A stretch of 64,000 nucleotides of DNA from a bacterium (GTDB lineage Bacteria; Margulisbacteria; Marinamargulisbacteria; UBA817; JABISL01), in assembly GCA_018700055.1 (NCBI GenBank), contig JABISL010000035.1:21812-85811 (forward strand), read 5' to 3'. Under the pieces are notes generated by a model, which saw only the letters and a list, made by a program, of their open reading frames with translations, ran no database searches and was not told where the DNA came from. Below, one piece after another: positions 55,129 through 64,000 of the stretch (the first letter of the stretch is position 1; each line of letters starts with the position of its first letter). Made by a program: the position numbers and the translations under genes.

Positions 55129-55776
55129 TTATTGAGTATGCGCAGATCTTTCAAAGCGAACTTGAAAACTATTATTCTTCCAAACATCCAGTATTTCCTG
55201 CTTATCGCCATAAACCCATTCCCCATCATCCTTAATTTCCTGAAGAAGGGCCAAGTGAGCAGGCTCACCAAGATTTTGAAAGTCCATAACAATCTCTTGA
55301 AGTGATAGTTCATAATCCGACAACAACTGATGATTAAGCTGCCGAACCAGGTCATTAAACTGTTTATCATAAGAATCTCTTATGAAACAAACCTGCAATG
55401 CAGAAACATCTTTCTCTAAACCATGGGCATAATCCCCATAAACCACTATTGAATGACAAAACGGACTAAACACTGACACCAAGTCCTCCATTATCGCTTC
55501 ATAGAGAGCCTTTTCTTGAGTAATCAATGGAATGATCACCTTCCGAGTGTAATAGTTGTCCCTAAGCGAATAGAGATACGCCCTACCGACAACCCGCCGC
55601 TCCAATATAGCGGTACCCACTAACTTCTCAAGATACCGCGTACATGTTTTATGATTCATAGACAACAAATAACTCATCTGTCGTCCTGTAATAAATGGCG
55701 ACCCATCTACAAACACTCTAAGAATATCCCAAACCTTCTGATCTTCTATCCCATCTAAATAATGTCTTATTTTCAT
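55129..55776 (-). CDS. Winged-HTH regulator with degenerate nucleotidyltransferase-like domain
   Basis: About 215 residues from ATG 55776 (an upstream GTG at 55815 with CAGGA is an alternative). The N-terminal winged HTH (about 10-80) has GRQMSYLLSMNHKTCTRYLEKLV and a wing ILERRVVGRAYLYSL. A C-terminal domain follows with VVYGDYAHGLEKDVSALQVCFI, which resembles the GSxAxG...SDxD nucleotidyltransferase motif but lacks the paired Asp in register. Such HTH-NT proteins are known regulators or toxin-antitoxin-like proteins; activity here is doubtful. Targets unknown. It is divergent from the hydrolase gene. Confidence 0.6.
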   Translation of the reverse strand: MKIRHYLDGIEDQKVWDILRVFVDGSPFITGRQMSYLLSMNHKTCTRYLEKLVGTAILERRVVGRAYLYSLRDNYYTRKVIIPLITQEKALYEAIMEDLVSVFSPFCHSIVVYGDYAHGLEKDVSALQVCFIRDSYDKQFNDLVRQLNHQLLSDYELSLQEIVMDFQNLGEPAHLALLQEIKDDGEWVYGDKQEILDVWKNNSFQVRFERSAHTQ

Positions 55777-55986
55777 TACTGTTACCCCATTCCCATCTAA
55801 CAAGATTTTTCCCACAAAATCCTGATAATTAATTCTATCTTTAAAAATAGTTTATAGTCTTTAATTCTACCTAAGTAAAAACAGCAATTACAACTACTAT
55901 TTACAGGTTGATCTCTAAAATTGTGAAAAAGAGTAAAACCTGATAAATTTGACTAACAAATAGCCAAGTTAGATGGGGGGATACGT

Positions 55987-56931
55987 ATGATCCAATACAA
56001 AACAATTGCGATACCACAAGAAACAATCGCTCAAAAATCAATTTTTCCAGTTAGAACGGTACCGTACGTATCCGAAACAGTAATCATCCCTTCGAATATG
56101 GGCGTTCCTTTAACAGGATCCTTATATACGCCTGAGCAACCTAATGATCGGCTCTGTATCATTAACTCTGCCACTAGCGTTAGACGAGGCTTCTATAAAG
56201 GAGCCGCAGAGTTTCTTCGTCAAAAAGGATTCACTGTTTTGACCTATGATCGACAAGGAAACGGAGATACAGCCCTTGCTCTTGCATCAGAAAAAGGCAC
56301 CTCCATTCCTGATACAGACATTGATATTACACGCTGGGGAACCGACGATTTTGAAGGCGCTCTAAAATGGGGAAAAAGTATATTTCCTGACAAACAGATC
56401 GTAACGCTTGGCCATAGTCTCGGCGGCGTAATCATTCCGCAAGCTGAAAGCTCAGCAACTCTAGTTAAAAGAGCCGTAACAGTAGCAACAGGCGCACCAG
56501 AACCCTTAGTGGGAGCCCTCCTTAGAACATACATTACGTCCATTTCACCTCTTACAGGAGCCGCACCAACTAACAACTTTCTTGGCGCGGAGACACCCAC
56601 TCTGGTCTCATTAGAAATGGCAACATTCCTCGGTCAAAAAAAGTTCATGGCAAGCGACCTCAAACTTTTGGCAAAAATGAACGAATTCAGAGCCCCTACA
56701 TTAGCGATTAGCCCCGCAGGTGACCCCCTTTCTACACAGAACACTATAAAAGAGTTCCATAGTCACTGGGGAGGAAAAAATCGTGTATGGCACATTAAAC
56801 CTACTAGCCAATTAGTAGGCGGCGTTCGAATAAAACCCGGCATAATTGGACACGTTGGTTTTTTTAATAACCCAAATACACCTCATTTTTTAGGAAGAGT
56901 AGCTAGTTTCTTGCTCGGAAAAATCAAATAG
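55987..56931 (+). CDS. Alpha/beta hydrolase (serine-aminopeptidase S33-like)
   Basis: 314 residues. The nucleophile elbow is GHSLGG (Ser), with a likely acid in SPAGDPLST and a His in GHVGFF completing a triad. VLTYDRQGNGDT is the typical strand-turn after the cap. No signal peptide, so cytosolic. GGGGGAT lies upstream of the ATG. The family cleaves esters, thioesters or amides; the substrate is unknown. It is separated from the orphan gene at 56961 by 29 nt and its own promoter. Confidence 0.8.
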   Translation: MIQYKTIAIPQETIAQKSIFPVRTVPYVSETVIIPSNMGVPLTGSLYTPEQPNDRLCIINSATSVRRGFYKGAAEFLRQKGFTVLTYDRQGNGDTALALASEKGTSIPDTDIDITRWGTDDFEGALKWGKSIFPDKQIVTLGHSLGGVIIPQAESSATLVKRAVTVATGAPEPLVGALLRTYITSISPLTGAAPTNNFLGAETPTLVSLEMATFLGQKKFMASDLKLLAKMNEFRAPTLAISPAGDPLSTQNTIKEFHSHWGGKNRVWHIKPTSQLVGGVRIKPGIIGHVGFFNNPNTPHFLGRVASFLLGKIK

Positions 56932-56948
56932 ACCCTCTCTCAATCTGA

Positions 56949-56954
56949 TATAAT
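56949..56954 (+). promoter_or_regulatory. Extended -10 of the 56961 gene
   Basis: TGA-TATAAT (hexamer 56949-56954) followed by six nt and then ATG 56961. Transcription would start on the start codon. Confidence 0.55.
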
Positions 56955-56960
56955 TGGACT

Positions 56961-57863
56961 ATGGATCCACTAACTGCAGCAAGTCAAAACACAAATGCCC
57001 AGAACATCTCGCTATTCTCAGACTCAAACACATCTGTCACTGAGAGCTCTGGAGAATTCGACAGCGCTTTTAATGAAGAATCTTTAAATTTAACTCGAAA
57101 AGACATTAGAACCAGACTTTCTAACTCTGCATTTAGAGCGATCAGATTAATTGATAAAGTAAATCATAATGAAAACATAACGGCATTAGCCCCGGAGCTT
57201 AGTGCCATAGAAGACTATACACTCGAATTAAGACAAGTTACTGGCGAAAACACACTCATTAACATCTTTGATAATTCTGAAATCTCCAACTCTGTTCAGA
57301 ATCTAAATGATGTAGGAAAACGATATGCAGCATCAGCGTACACACTTACAGACATGCTTTCTGAAGTGAACGCCTTTGATGAGGACAATTCAACACTAGC
57401 AACGACAATTGTACGAGATTTAGACCTTGCGCTTGATGACCTTGAAGGAAAGGTCTTTCATTCAAATGCTCTCCCAGATGAATTTGGTAATGTATTAGGT
57501 GGAAGTAGTCATTTTCCAAAAAACACTCCCGAAACACTCTCGTTTCACCTCGAACAACAACTTCAATCCACTCTAATAAATAACATTTCATCTTTCGGCC
57601 AGTCCCCAGACTCAGTAGAACACGACTTATTTGGTGCTAGCGGAACCAATACAGACGCTAGCCTTGAAATCCAAGCCGGACTAGAAAGTCTTCTACCTCC
57701 ATTAGGCGTCTCTCCTGGAGATCCTTTTGGGCTTCAAGGTAGTGGTGTTAAAAGCCATTTTCTATCCAATCCAAATGGTATTCCTTTCGCAGATCAAGCA
57801 CAAACAGGGGAACTAAGTAGCGAAGCCCTCAATCTTCAACTCGGAACTAACTTAGGATTCTAA
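56961..57863 (+). CDS. Orphan acidic soluble protein
   Basis: 300 residues: Ser/Asn/Asp-rich, acidic, no signal or membrane segment. The middle (about 45-180) looks helical (NLTRKDIRTRLSNSAFRAIRLI, EDYTLELRQV), and the C-terminal third is low-complexity with Gly, Pro and Ser. No family recognised. Leaderless start (TATAAT then six nt then ATG). It overlaps the convergent GT4 gene by 12 nt. Confidence 0.6.
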   Translation: MDPLTAASQNTNAQNISLFSDSNTSVTESSGEFDSAFNEESLNLTRKDIRTRLSNSAFRAIRLIDKVNHNENITALAPELSAIEDYTLELRQVTGENTLINIFDNSEISNSVQNLNDVGKRYAASAYTLTDMLSEVNAFDEDNSTLATTIVRDLDLALDDLEGKVFHSNALPDEFGNVLGGSSHFPKNTPETLSFHLEQQLQSTLINNISSFGQSPDSVEHDLFGASGTNTDASLEIQAGLESLLPPLGVSPGDPFGLQGSGVKSHFLSNPNGIPFADQAQTGELSSEALNLQLGTNLGF

Positions 57864-58991
57864 GGTCCCCTCATAGATAGATATCATTGTCTGAGCCAAT
57901 GCCTCTTCAGAAAAGTCAGATGCACGCTGTATAGCTTCTTTTTGTTTAATCTCGCGTAAAGATGAGTCATTAAGTAAAAGCGCAACATGCTCTACATACG
58001 AATCCAAACAATCTTCAGTGAGATACCCCCCACGATTCTGAGCCAACACATCACTAACACCCATTTCATTGATACATACGGCAGGAGTCCCCATCGCTAA
58101 CGCCTCTATAATACTCAGCCCTTGCGTTTCTGTTTTAGAAGGAAATACTAACAATTCAGCAATATCTAATCCTACAAAAACCTGATGACGATCCACATAC
58201 CCCGTTATAATTACGGACTGTTTGATACCCAGCTCATCAATTTTATTCTCTAAATCCTTCCTGGCCGGCCCATCGCCTATCAATACTAACTTAAGTGAGG
58301 AAAACTGATCTCTAAGTCTCGCAAAAGCCTGTGCCAAAAACAAAATATTCTTTTCATGAGCCAAACGACCAACATACATCAATACGCGGTCAGTTTCTAA
58401 CAAATCAAAGTCAGATCTAAACGCCACTTTTTCTTCATCCGTAACATCCTCAGAAGATACCCCTGTAGGAACAACAGACATCGGTACAGTGACACCGTAG
58501 TCCCCCAATTTATCCTTCATCTGAACAGAGGGCACCACCACATGGGCGCAGCGGTTGCAAAAATCTCTCGATTCTTTATGGGCCCACTTCTTAACTAGCT
58601 TAACTGGAATACAGGGCACATAATGAATATACTCTGCAAAAAACGTATGATACGTATGAACTACTGGAACCCCCAGTTTCTTGCCATACTTAAGCGCCAT
58701 GTAACCCATAGTAAAAGGTGTTTGGGCATGAATCACATCTAGATTGAGTGCCTTAACCTCTTTAAGCGACATCGTAAAAGGAAGGACTAAGCGATATTCT
58801 TTTTGAAACGGGTAAGTAACCGACCGAAACCGTTTAACATCTTCTGTAGACTCTTTCGCACCTGGAACACTTGGACAAAAAACGGTTACCTTGTGCCCCA
58901 TTGCCTCATAGGCTTTTTTGAAGCTAATCGTACTCGTCACTACCCCATTGATTTGAGGCGCGTATGTATCTGTGAATATCCCTATATGCAT
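57852..58991 (-). CDS. Glycosyltransferase family 4 (diacylglycerol/lipid glycosyltransferase-like)
   Basis: About 379 residues from ATG 58991. It has the GT4 opening MHIGIFTDTYAPQINGVVTS, the donor block MYVGRLAHEKNI followed by VLIGDGPARKDLE, and FPSKTETQGLSIIEALAMGTPAV with the EX7E Glu pair. The start-site block resembles lipid-linked enzymes such as diglucosyl-diacylglycerol synthase. TATAAT (59005-59000, minus strand) is 8 nt before ATG 58991 with no SD, which also argues against the ATG three codons upstream. It follows a glycoside-hydrolase-like gene. Confidence 0.85.
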   Translation of the reverse strand: MHIGIFTDTYAPQINGVVTSTISFKKAYEAMGHKVTVFCPSVPGAKESTEDVKRFRSVTYPFQKEYRLVLPFTMSLKEVKALNLDVIHAQTPFTMGYMALKYGKKLGVPVVHTYHTFFAEYIHYVPCIPVKLVKKWAHKESRDFCNRCAHVVVPSVQMKDKLGDYGVTVPMSVVPTGVSSEDVTDEEKVAFRSDFDLLETDRVLMYVGRLAHEKNILFLAQAFARLRDQFSSLKLVLIGDGPARKDLENKIDELGIKQSVIITGYVDRHQVFVGLDIAELLVFPSKTETQGLSIIEALAMGTPAVCINEMGVSDVLAQNRGGYLTEDCLDSYVEHVALLLNDSSLREIKQKEAIQRASDFSEEALAQTMISIYEGTLES

Positions 58992-59049
58992 AAGGGTCAA
59001 TTATAAAGGAGGAACCCGTATTGGGACAGTCTTGAGGCGACCGATAAGT

Positions 59050-60264
59050 CTAGTCGGATAAATCAACTCCCACTTGGTGACAAGCCCAAACAAATAAGCC
59101 CGAAGACCAAGCAAATAGTTTTTCACTTCGATAAAAGAACCGCTGAAGTGGTGGCCCATCTTTTTCATAGACTTCAAACACACCATCATATTCAACAATT
59201 TTGGCAGCAATCCGTGTTAAGGCTTCGACCGCACGATCTTGTTGTCCATTTCTAGACTTTGCCACTGCATCTAAGCAACCAACCCAGAGCCATTTCAGCC
59301 CATTATGATAGTCCTGTAGTCGTATCCCCACAAAAGGCGGATAAATGTCTCTCATTGCATGCTTCTGATGATTGGTAGAGACGCAAAATGAATCATTCAT
59401 TTTATTATTAAACATATAAGACTCGATTGCCTCCGATTGCTCTTTCGTTGTAACACCTAACATTACGGCTATCACATTAGCTTCGGTAGAAAAAACCTCC
59501 ACTCGCCTATCTTTATCAATCCAATCAATATAGTAGCTGCCATTCCAAAACTGATCGTTAAGAGAAGCTTTCACCCGTTTAGAAAACTGAAGATACATTT
59601 CGGCATCTGCCTTCTTTCCAATATGTGAGCCTAACTCACTAAAATATTGGGTAGCTACACAATGCAGCACATTCGTATAAAGCACTTTCCCAGTCTTCTT
59701 CAGACTATCTGCCCACCCAGCGTAATACCCTTCCGTCATCAACATATCCATGTCTTCACAACACTTAAAATTCCAGTCTATTATTTTTTTTAGAGCCTCG
59801 TAATTGTCTTCAACAAACGCCCAATCCTGAGTCTCGTCTATATAGTGTTTAAGGAGCACCATATACAGAGAGTTACTATCTCTGGGCACAGACACATATT
59901 TATCTTCCTTATAAACCCCACCTTGAGGACCATTAATATGAAAATAACGTAACAAAAAGTACTTTTGGCCAATGCGTAGAGGAATCTGACCATCATCCTT
60001 CATATATTCCACCATACTTCGAAGGCTGTTTTTGACAATCACAGAGTCCTTAAGCATCAATGCCCCTAGTCCCGCGTAACAACAATCCCGAATCCACACA
60101 TCCGCAAAATGAGTTCCACCTGCCAAGATCCCCTTGTCTGAATAACGTGACCTTAACCCTTCAGAGGCAATTCTTAACGCCTGTTTAACAATAGGCTCCT
60201 TCCGTGGAACTATAGACATAGGGTTAGCTTGAGGCTCATTAAATGCTGAATTAGATTGGATCAT
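59050..60264 (-). CDS. Glycoside-hydrolase-like (alpha/alpha)6-barrel protein
   Basis: 404 residues. Blocks such as GTHFADVWIRDCCYAGLGAL, YVSVPRDSNSLYMVLLKHYI, EGYYAGWADSLKKTGKVLYTN and LQDYHNGLKWLWVGCLDAVA fit GH63/GH100/amylo-alpha-1,6-glucosidase-type barrels with acidic catalytic residues in WIRD and WAD. No signal peptide, so it acts on cytosolic sugars or glycogen-like polymer, or a related compatible solute. TATTAG (60276-60271, minus strand) is 6 nt before the ATG. GGGAGGT also lies directly upstream, with almost no spacer. Substrate unknown. Confidence 0.75.
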   Translation of the reverse strand: MIQSNSAFNEPQANPMSIVPRKEPIVKQALRIASEGLRSRYSDKGILAGGTHFADVWIRDCCYAGLGALMLKDSVIVKNSLRSMVEYMKDDGQIPLRIGQKYFLLRYFHINGPQGGVYKEDKYVSVPRDSNSLYMVLLKHYIDETQDWAFVEDNYEALKKIIDWNFKCCEDMDMLMTEGYYAGWADSLKKTGKVLYTNVLHCVATQYFSELGSHIGKKADAEMYLQFSKRVKASLNDQFWNGSYYIDWIDKDRRVEVFSTEANVIAVMLGVTTKEQSEAIESYMFNNKMNDSFCVSTNHQKHAMRDIYPPFVGIRLQDYHNGLKWLWVGCLDAVAKSRNGQQDRAVEALTRIAAKIVEYDGVFEVYEKDGPPLQRFFYRSEKLFAWSSGLFVWACHQVGVDLSD

Positions 60265-60309
60265 ACCTCCCTAATACCCTATTAACTAATATTCTAAACC
60301 TTTATTTTT

Positions 60310-61644
60310 TTACTCGGTTTCGCCACGTCTACTTCGGAATCTAATCCGAACTGCAGCACCCTTTAATCCACCAAAGAATTCTCTGAGTCTACGCTCCAAG
60401 AATCGACGATATTCAGCAGATACTAAAAACGGATCATTTACAAAGAAAACAAAGGTCGGAGGACTGGTTTCGGCTTGTGTTGAATAAAGAACCTTAAGTC
60501 GTTTACCCTTCTTAGCCGGAGGTGGTACCTTAAGAATAACTTGATCAACAAATCGATTTAACTCAGCGGTAGGAACACGTCTAACGGATTCCGCCAATAC
60601 TTCAGGAATCAGTTGAAACAACTTCCCTAAGTTATGTTTTTCAGTAGCTGACCCCATCAAAATTGGGTAATACTCAATCCCAGGCATCGTTTTTTCAAGT
60701 TTTTCTTCTAACTCTTGTCTGGCTTCGTCCGTTCGATCAGTAGTATCCCATTTATTAACAAATACAATCATATTACGCTTGTTCTTCATAACCTCAGCCA
60801 TGATTTTCTTATCTTGATCCGAGACAGTCTCATTGGCATCAAGAACAACAACAACTAGATCCGCATTCACAAGCGCACGCGCTGTACGTAATGTTGAAAA
60901 ATATTCGATTTTTTCGACAACTTTATTTCGTCTTCTAAGTCCGGCCGTATCAATAAATATATAGCGGTGATCATCTTTCTTAAAATAGACCTCAACTGCA
61001 TCACGAGTAGTCCCAGCTGCATTATCAACCATGACTCGCTCTTCATTAAGAATCGCATTTACCAAAGAAGACTTGCCTACATTTGGTCGCCCAACAATAG
61101 CAATACGATGTTGCTTTTCATCTACTACTTCTTCACCTGCTCGTTCCCAATCAGACACAAGAGCATCCAATAAGTCCCCAACGCCCATACCTTGAATCGC
61201 TGAAATGGGGAAAGGTTCGCCAAATCCAAGTTTATAGAACACCGTCGCATCACTTCTTATTGCAACGTTATCCGCCTTATTTACGCCAATTAGTACCTTG
61301 TCAGCAACCTTCCGTAAGGCCTTAGCTATAGTCTGGTCAGTGGCATTAATTCCGGTAGTGATATCGGTCAAAAAGATAATCTTATCGACCTTATCTAAAT
61401 AAACCGTAACCAGCTCTTCAATCTTTTTTTGAATCTCATCCGAGTGACGACTCAACATTAGCCCACCACTATCCAGAACTGTGAAATCAACACCATTCCA
61501 AGTCACTGGAAAATCTCTAACATCACGGGTAGTCCCAGACTCTTCGGCTGTAATCGCTTTTTTCCCACCGTTTAGACGGTTAATTAAAGTAGACTTCCCA
61601 ACATTGGGACGACCGAGGATCAATACTGTAGGCTTCTTTTTCAT
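60310..61644 (-). CDS. der: GTPase Der (EngA)
   Basis: About 444 residues from ATG 61644. Two tandem GTPase domains each have a P-loop (GRPNVGKSTLIN and GRPNVGKSSLVN), DxxG (VLDSGGL, FIDTAGL) and NKxD (NKADN, NKWDT), plus a C-terminal KH-like domain. It is essential for 50S ribosome assembly. TGC-TATACT (61660-61652, minus strand) lies 7 nt before ATG 61644, so the start nine codons further upstream is rejected. Confidence 0.96.
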   Translation of the reverse strand: MKKKPTVLILGRPNVGKSTLINRLNGGKKAITAEESGTTRDVRDFPVTWNGVDFTVLDSGGLMLSRHSDEIQKKIEELVTVYLDKVDKIIFLTDITTGINATDQTIAKALRKVADKVLIGVNKADNVAIRSDATVFYKLGFGEPFPISAIQGMGVGDLLDALVSDWERAGEEVVDEKQHRIAIVGRPNVGKSSLVNAILNEERVMVDNAAGTTRDAVEVYFKKDDHRYIFIDTAGLRRRNKVVEKIEYFSTLRTARALVNADLVVVVLDANETVSDQDKKIMAEVMKNKRNMIVFVNKWDTTDRTDEARQELEEKLEKTMPGIEYYPILMGSATEKHNLGKLFQLIPEVLAESVRRVPTAELNRFVDQVILKVPPPAKKGKRLKVLYSTQAETSPPTFVFFVNDPFLVSAEYRRFLERRLREFFGGLKGAAVRIRFRSRRGETE

Positions 61645-61651
61645 GCGAGAC

Positions 61652-61660
61652 AGTATAGCA
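61652..61660 (-). promoter_or_regulatory. Extended -10 of der
   Basis: TGC-TATACT on the minus strand, hexamer 61657-61652, then seven nt and ATG 61644. No SD is visible. Confidence 0.55.
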
Positions 61661-61768
61661 CACTCAAACACATTATAAGGGGTTGGTAACTAGGGGGCGG
61701 TGTTACGCACACTTTTCAAGGAATTCAGATCACAACTAAGGAGGATGGATCTAATACAATAGACCTAA

Positions 61769-61774
61769 TATAAT
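61769..61774 (+). promoter_or_regulatory. -10 of fmt, six nt before the start codon
   Basis: TATAAT (61769-61774) then AACGTC and ATG 61781. No SD lies between, so the transcript should be leaderless. Confidence 0.55.
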
Positions 61775-61780
61775 AACGTC

Positions 61781-62632
61781 ATGAAATCTGTTATGTATAT
61801 GGGAACACCCAAAATCGCAATTCCGTCATTAGAAATGCTGACGACACTATACTCGGACGCTACAATCACCGTCATCTCTCGACCTGATGCCCCTGTGGGT
61901 CGCGGCAAAAAAGTGCGTCCCTCTGAGGTCAAACAATGGGCAATCGACAAAAAACTTACTACATACACACCAGAATCCAAGCAAGCATTGGCTGAGTTAG
62001 TTGAGCAACTATCCCCTGACTTAATCGTCGTTATGGCTTATGGGATGATTATCCCGAAATCAATTATAGACAACTACTTCTGTATCAACAGCCACGCATC
62101 TATTCTTCCTCAATATCGAGGCGCATCACCGATTCAAGCCAGCTTATTAAATAATGACCCCGAAACAGGAATCACACTTATTCGAATGAATGAAAAAATG
62201 GATGAAGGTGATATATTAGCGATCCAAACCGTTCCTATTACACAGACGGATAATTATTCATCACTTACGGACAAGCTTCAAACCCTTGCCGCAGAAACAC
62301 TTCATACGTTTCTCGCTAATGATTATGCCAATCAAACAGTCAAAGCCTCGCCTCAATCCAATGAAGCCGCGAGTTATTGCAAAAAAATCAGTAAAGATGA
62401 CCTTCAGCTGGATCTATCGAATGACATCTCTATCTCACTGGGGAAAATCCGTGCATTCTCACCCAAACCTGGGGCTTACATCATGCATAATGACAAACGC
62501 CTCAAACTATTAGCCGCCACGGTAGAAGAGAATCAGTTAGTCCCAACCACAGTTCAACCTGAAGGCAAACAAGCAATGCCCTACTCAGCATACTTAAATG
62601 GACAACCCAAAGGAACCTCACCCCCATGTTAA
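61781..62632 (+). CDS. fmt: Methionyl-tRNA formyltransferase
   Basis: 283 residues. It has [50 protein letters not shown] and [17 protein letters not shown], the canonical formyl-folate catalytic fold, which formylates Met-tRNAfMet for initiation. The C-terminal OB-like domain is shortened: about 20-30 residues are missing relative to the usual 310, with the GDG segment replaced by a short link. The last bases overlap hisF by 7 nt. Confidence 0.92.
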   Translation: MKSVMYMGTPKIAIPSLEMLTTLYSDATITVISRPDAPVGRGKKVRPSEVKQWAIDKKLTTYTPESKQALAELVEQLSPDLIVVMAYGMIIPKSIIDNYFCINSHASILPQYRGASPIQASLLNNDPETGITLIRMNEKMDEGDILAIQTVPITQTDNYSSLTDKLQTLAAETLHTFLANDYANQTVKASPQSNEAASYCKKISKDDLQLDLSNDISISLGKIRAFSPKPGAYIMHNDKRLKLLAATVEENQLVPTTVQPEGKQAMPYSAYLNGQPKGTSPPC

Positions 62633-63378
62633 CCCGACGCATTATTCCTTGCTTAGATGTTACTGACGGCCGAGTCGTCAAAGGGACCAACTTCGTTAAT
62701 TTACGCGATGCCGGTGACCCGGTGGAACTCGGAAAACGCTATAATGACGAAGGCGCTGACGAACTCGTATTCTTAGATATTACCGCCAGCTCTGACAAAC
62801 GCGCAATCCTTCACGACCTAGTTAAACGAGTTGCCTCGACTATTTTTATTCCATTTACTGTAGGTGGTGGCATTAATGATATAAGTACCATAGAAACAGT
62901 ACTCAATGCAGGCGCCGATAAGGTCTCTATTAATACCGCAGCCATCCGCACCCCTGAATTAATCACTGAAGCCAGTAACCGGTTCGGCAACCAATGTGTA
63001 GTTGTCGCAATTGACGCAAAACAAGTTGGGGATACTTGGGAAATATATACCCACGGTGGACGCAACCCAACGGGAATAAATGCCATTGAATGGGCCCAAA
63101 AAATGGCCACCTTAGGCGCAGGAGAGTTATTAGTCACCTCAATGGATAGAGATGGAACCAAGTCTGGGTATGACATTGGCCTGACTCAATCGATTTCAGA
63201 AGCGGTTCAAATCCCTGTTATTGCTTCTGGAGGCGCCGGAACTACTGATCATATCGTAGATACCCTAAAAATCTGTGATGCCGCGCTACTCGCTTCTCTC
63301 CTTCATTTTGGAGAACTCACTGTCGGCGAAATTAAATCGGAATGTCTTACGCAAGGACTTCCTATTCGCCCAACGTAA
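62626..63378 (+). CDS. hisF: Imidazole glycerol phosphate synthase cyclase subunit HisF
   Basis: 250 residues, TIM barrel: [20 protein letters not shown] (catalytic Asp), [49 protein letters not shown] (second catalytic Asp) and [11 protein letters not shown]. It makes IGP and AICAR from PRFAR with ammonia from HisH. HisH is not in the window. It overlaps fmt, so its expression is tied to translation initiation chemistry by position only. Confidence 0.96.
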   Translation: MLTRRIIPCLDVTDGRVVKGTNFVNLRDAGDPVELGKRYNDEGADELVFLDITASSDKRAILHDLVKRVASTIFIPFTVGGGINDISTIETVLNAGADKVSINTAAIRTPELITEASNRFGNQCVVVAIDAKQVGDTWEIYTHGGRNPTGINAIEWAQKMATLGAGELLVTSMDRDGTKSGYDIGLTQSISEAVQIPVIASGGAGTTDHIVDTLKICDAALLASLLHFGELTVGEIKSECLTQGLPIRPT

Positions 63379-63426
63379 AAAAAGAGAGAAATACAGTCGG
63401 TCCTCATTTCAACCGATAATCAGTAA

Positions 63427-63861
63427 ATGGAACGTTCATATATTAATGCACTAATTCGGATCAATCAGCTAAATGAAAGGAAGACCATTCAAAAGGTGTC
63501 GATTAACGGTGTCGTTTCCTATTTAAAATCACTTAAGTCGGCAACTGGTGCATTTAAGTCCCTTTTTAAGAATGACGTCACTCAGGTTTTTGTAAGCAAT
63601 ATCAATAGTAATCGGTTCAATACCAAGCGGTTCTATTTCCTCCATATCACACCAACTATAATCCGTGCTCAATTCCGCACACCTACCAGTTCAATACAGT
63701 GTGAATGGAATCTCGCTGAAGACATCTATCTCATTGATAATGAAGAAAAAGGCGAGTCACTACTGGGTCAGTTTATTGCATCCCTTGCCAAAATTGGACA
63801 AGATCTCACACAAAATCAGAGCAATGTATTTGTCCAAAAAACCGGTTCTATTGATGATTAA
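63427..63861 (+). CDS. Orphan small soluble protein
   Basis: 144 residues: basic first half with beta-like strands (VSINGVVSYL, NRFNTKRFYFLHITPTIIRA), then an acidic helical tail. No signal or membrane segment and no family recognised. GATAAT (63415-63420) lies 6 nt before the ATG with no SD, a leaderless candidate. It overlaps the next gene by 8 nt, so they form an operon. Confidence 0.55.
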   Translation: MERSYINALIRINQLNERKTIQKVSINGVVSYLKSLKSATGAFKSLFKNDVTQVFVSNINSNRFNTKRFYFLHITPTIIRAQFRTPTSSIQCEWNLAEDIYLIDNEEKGESLLGQFIASLAKIGQDLTQNQSNVFVQKTGSIDD

Positions 63862-64000
63862 TATTGATCCAGCGCCACCAGAAAACACTCGATTTGAATC
63901 CACAGAAATCTCTACCGATTACTACAAGGCTCCTAAAGCAAATACAGGGGCATTTAATACAATCGAAGACATTTTTTCAGACCCCGTATTGATGGAACAG
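63854..64000 (+). CDS. Unknown protein, cut by window edge
   Basis: 49 codons from ATG 63854 are visible, reading MINIDPAPPENTRFES and continuing polar and acidic to the window edge. The start overlaps the stop of the preceding orphan by 8 nt. Too short to assign. Confidence 0.5.
   Translation, partial: MINIDPAPPENTRFESTEISTDYYKAPKANTGAFNTIEDIFSDPVLMEQ

Overview
The window reads as a compact, AT-rich chromosome segment of a diderm bacterium. Envelope clues are an outer-membrane beta-barrel ending in Trp-Thr-Phe, an SLH-domain exported protein, lipoproteins with clear lipoboxes, and an L,D-transpeptidase. Menaquinone genes (menA, menE, menB and a probable DHNA-CoA thioesterase), system II cytochrome c maturation (ResB/CcsA), a complete SUF iron-sulfur operon and FabI/FabL-type enoyl reductases indicate a respiring, metabolically independent cell. 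No phylogenetic marker settles the lineage. My guess is a Margulisbacteria-like or other deep Terrabacteria-type diderm, at low confidence.

Layout: 0-4 kb holds tilS (cut by the window edge), a DUF192 protein, and menA-menE facing a hotdog thioesterase. 4-7 kb holds a class I terpene synthase divergent from a membrane-anchored LuxR-type regulator, then a frameshifted orphan gene. 7-17 kb holds class I aldolase with an A-type Fe-S carrier, an orphan DNA methyltransferase, the operon cysE-trpC-trpF-LDT-OMP, priA and a Ca/Na antiporter. 16.5-24.7 kb holds fabI with a DCC/lipase-maturation-factor-like gene, hisS-aspS-hisA and a Na/Pi cotransporter. 24.6-30.5 kb is the operon rrf2-sufB-sufC-sufD-sufS-sufU-nfu. 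30.7-38.7 kb is a long co-directional run: FabL-like reductase, lipoprotein, resB, ccsA, M20 peptidase, Cas4-like/DEDD nuclease, menB. 38.8-42.8 kb holds an SRPBCC protein, argS and an SLH protein. 42.9-50.3 kb is an accessory stretch in which orphan proteins alternate with msrB, carbonic anhydrase, a GT2 enzyme, a cysteine-free CsoR-family protein and two tRNAs. 50.3-53.1 kb holds xth-nth facing mrp. 53.4-54.3 kb is a gene-free region with several DnaA boxes, a candidate replication origin. 54.3-64 kb holds a lipoprotein, an HTH regulator, a hydrolase, an orphan protein, a GT4/glycoside-hydrolase pair, der, fmt-hisF and two unknown genes.

The most general signal is promoter architecture. About twenty transcription-unit-leading genes have a near-consensus -10 hexamer (TATAAT, TATAGT, TATACT, TACAAT) placed 5-9 nt before the start codon and usually no Shine-Dalgarno sequence, which predicts leaderless mRNAs. 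Another set (fabI, fbaB, rrf2/suf, menB, luxR-like, several orphans) has ordinary Shine-Dalgarno leaders. Convergent genes often overlap at their 3' ends, so intrinsic terminators have little room. The strongest specific candidates for new biology are the divergent terpene synthase (DDxxE-like motif, NSE triad, and an Arg exactly 46 residues upstream of the NSE Asn) and a protein whose last 300 residues show a ~100-residue, three-fold periodicity like mitochondrial carriers.
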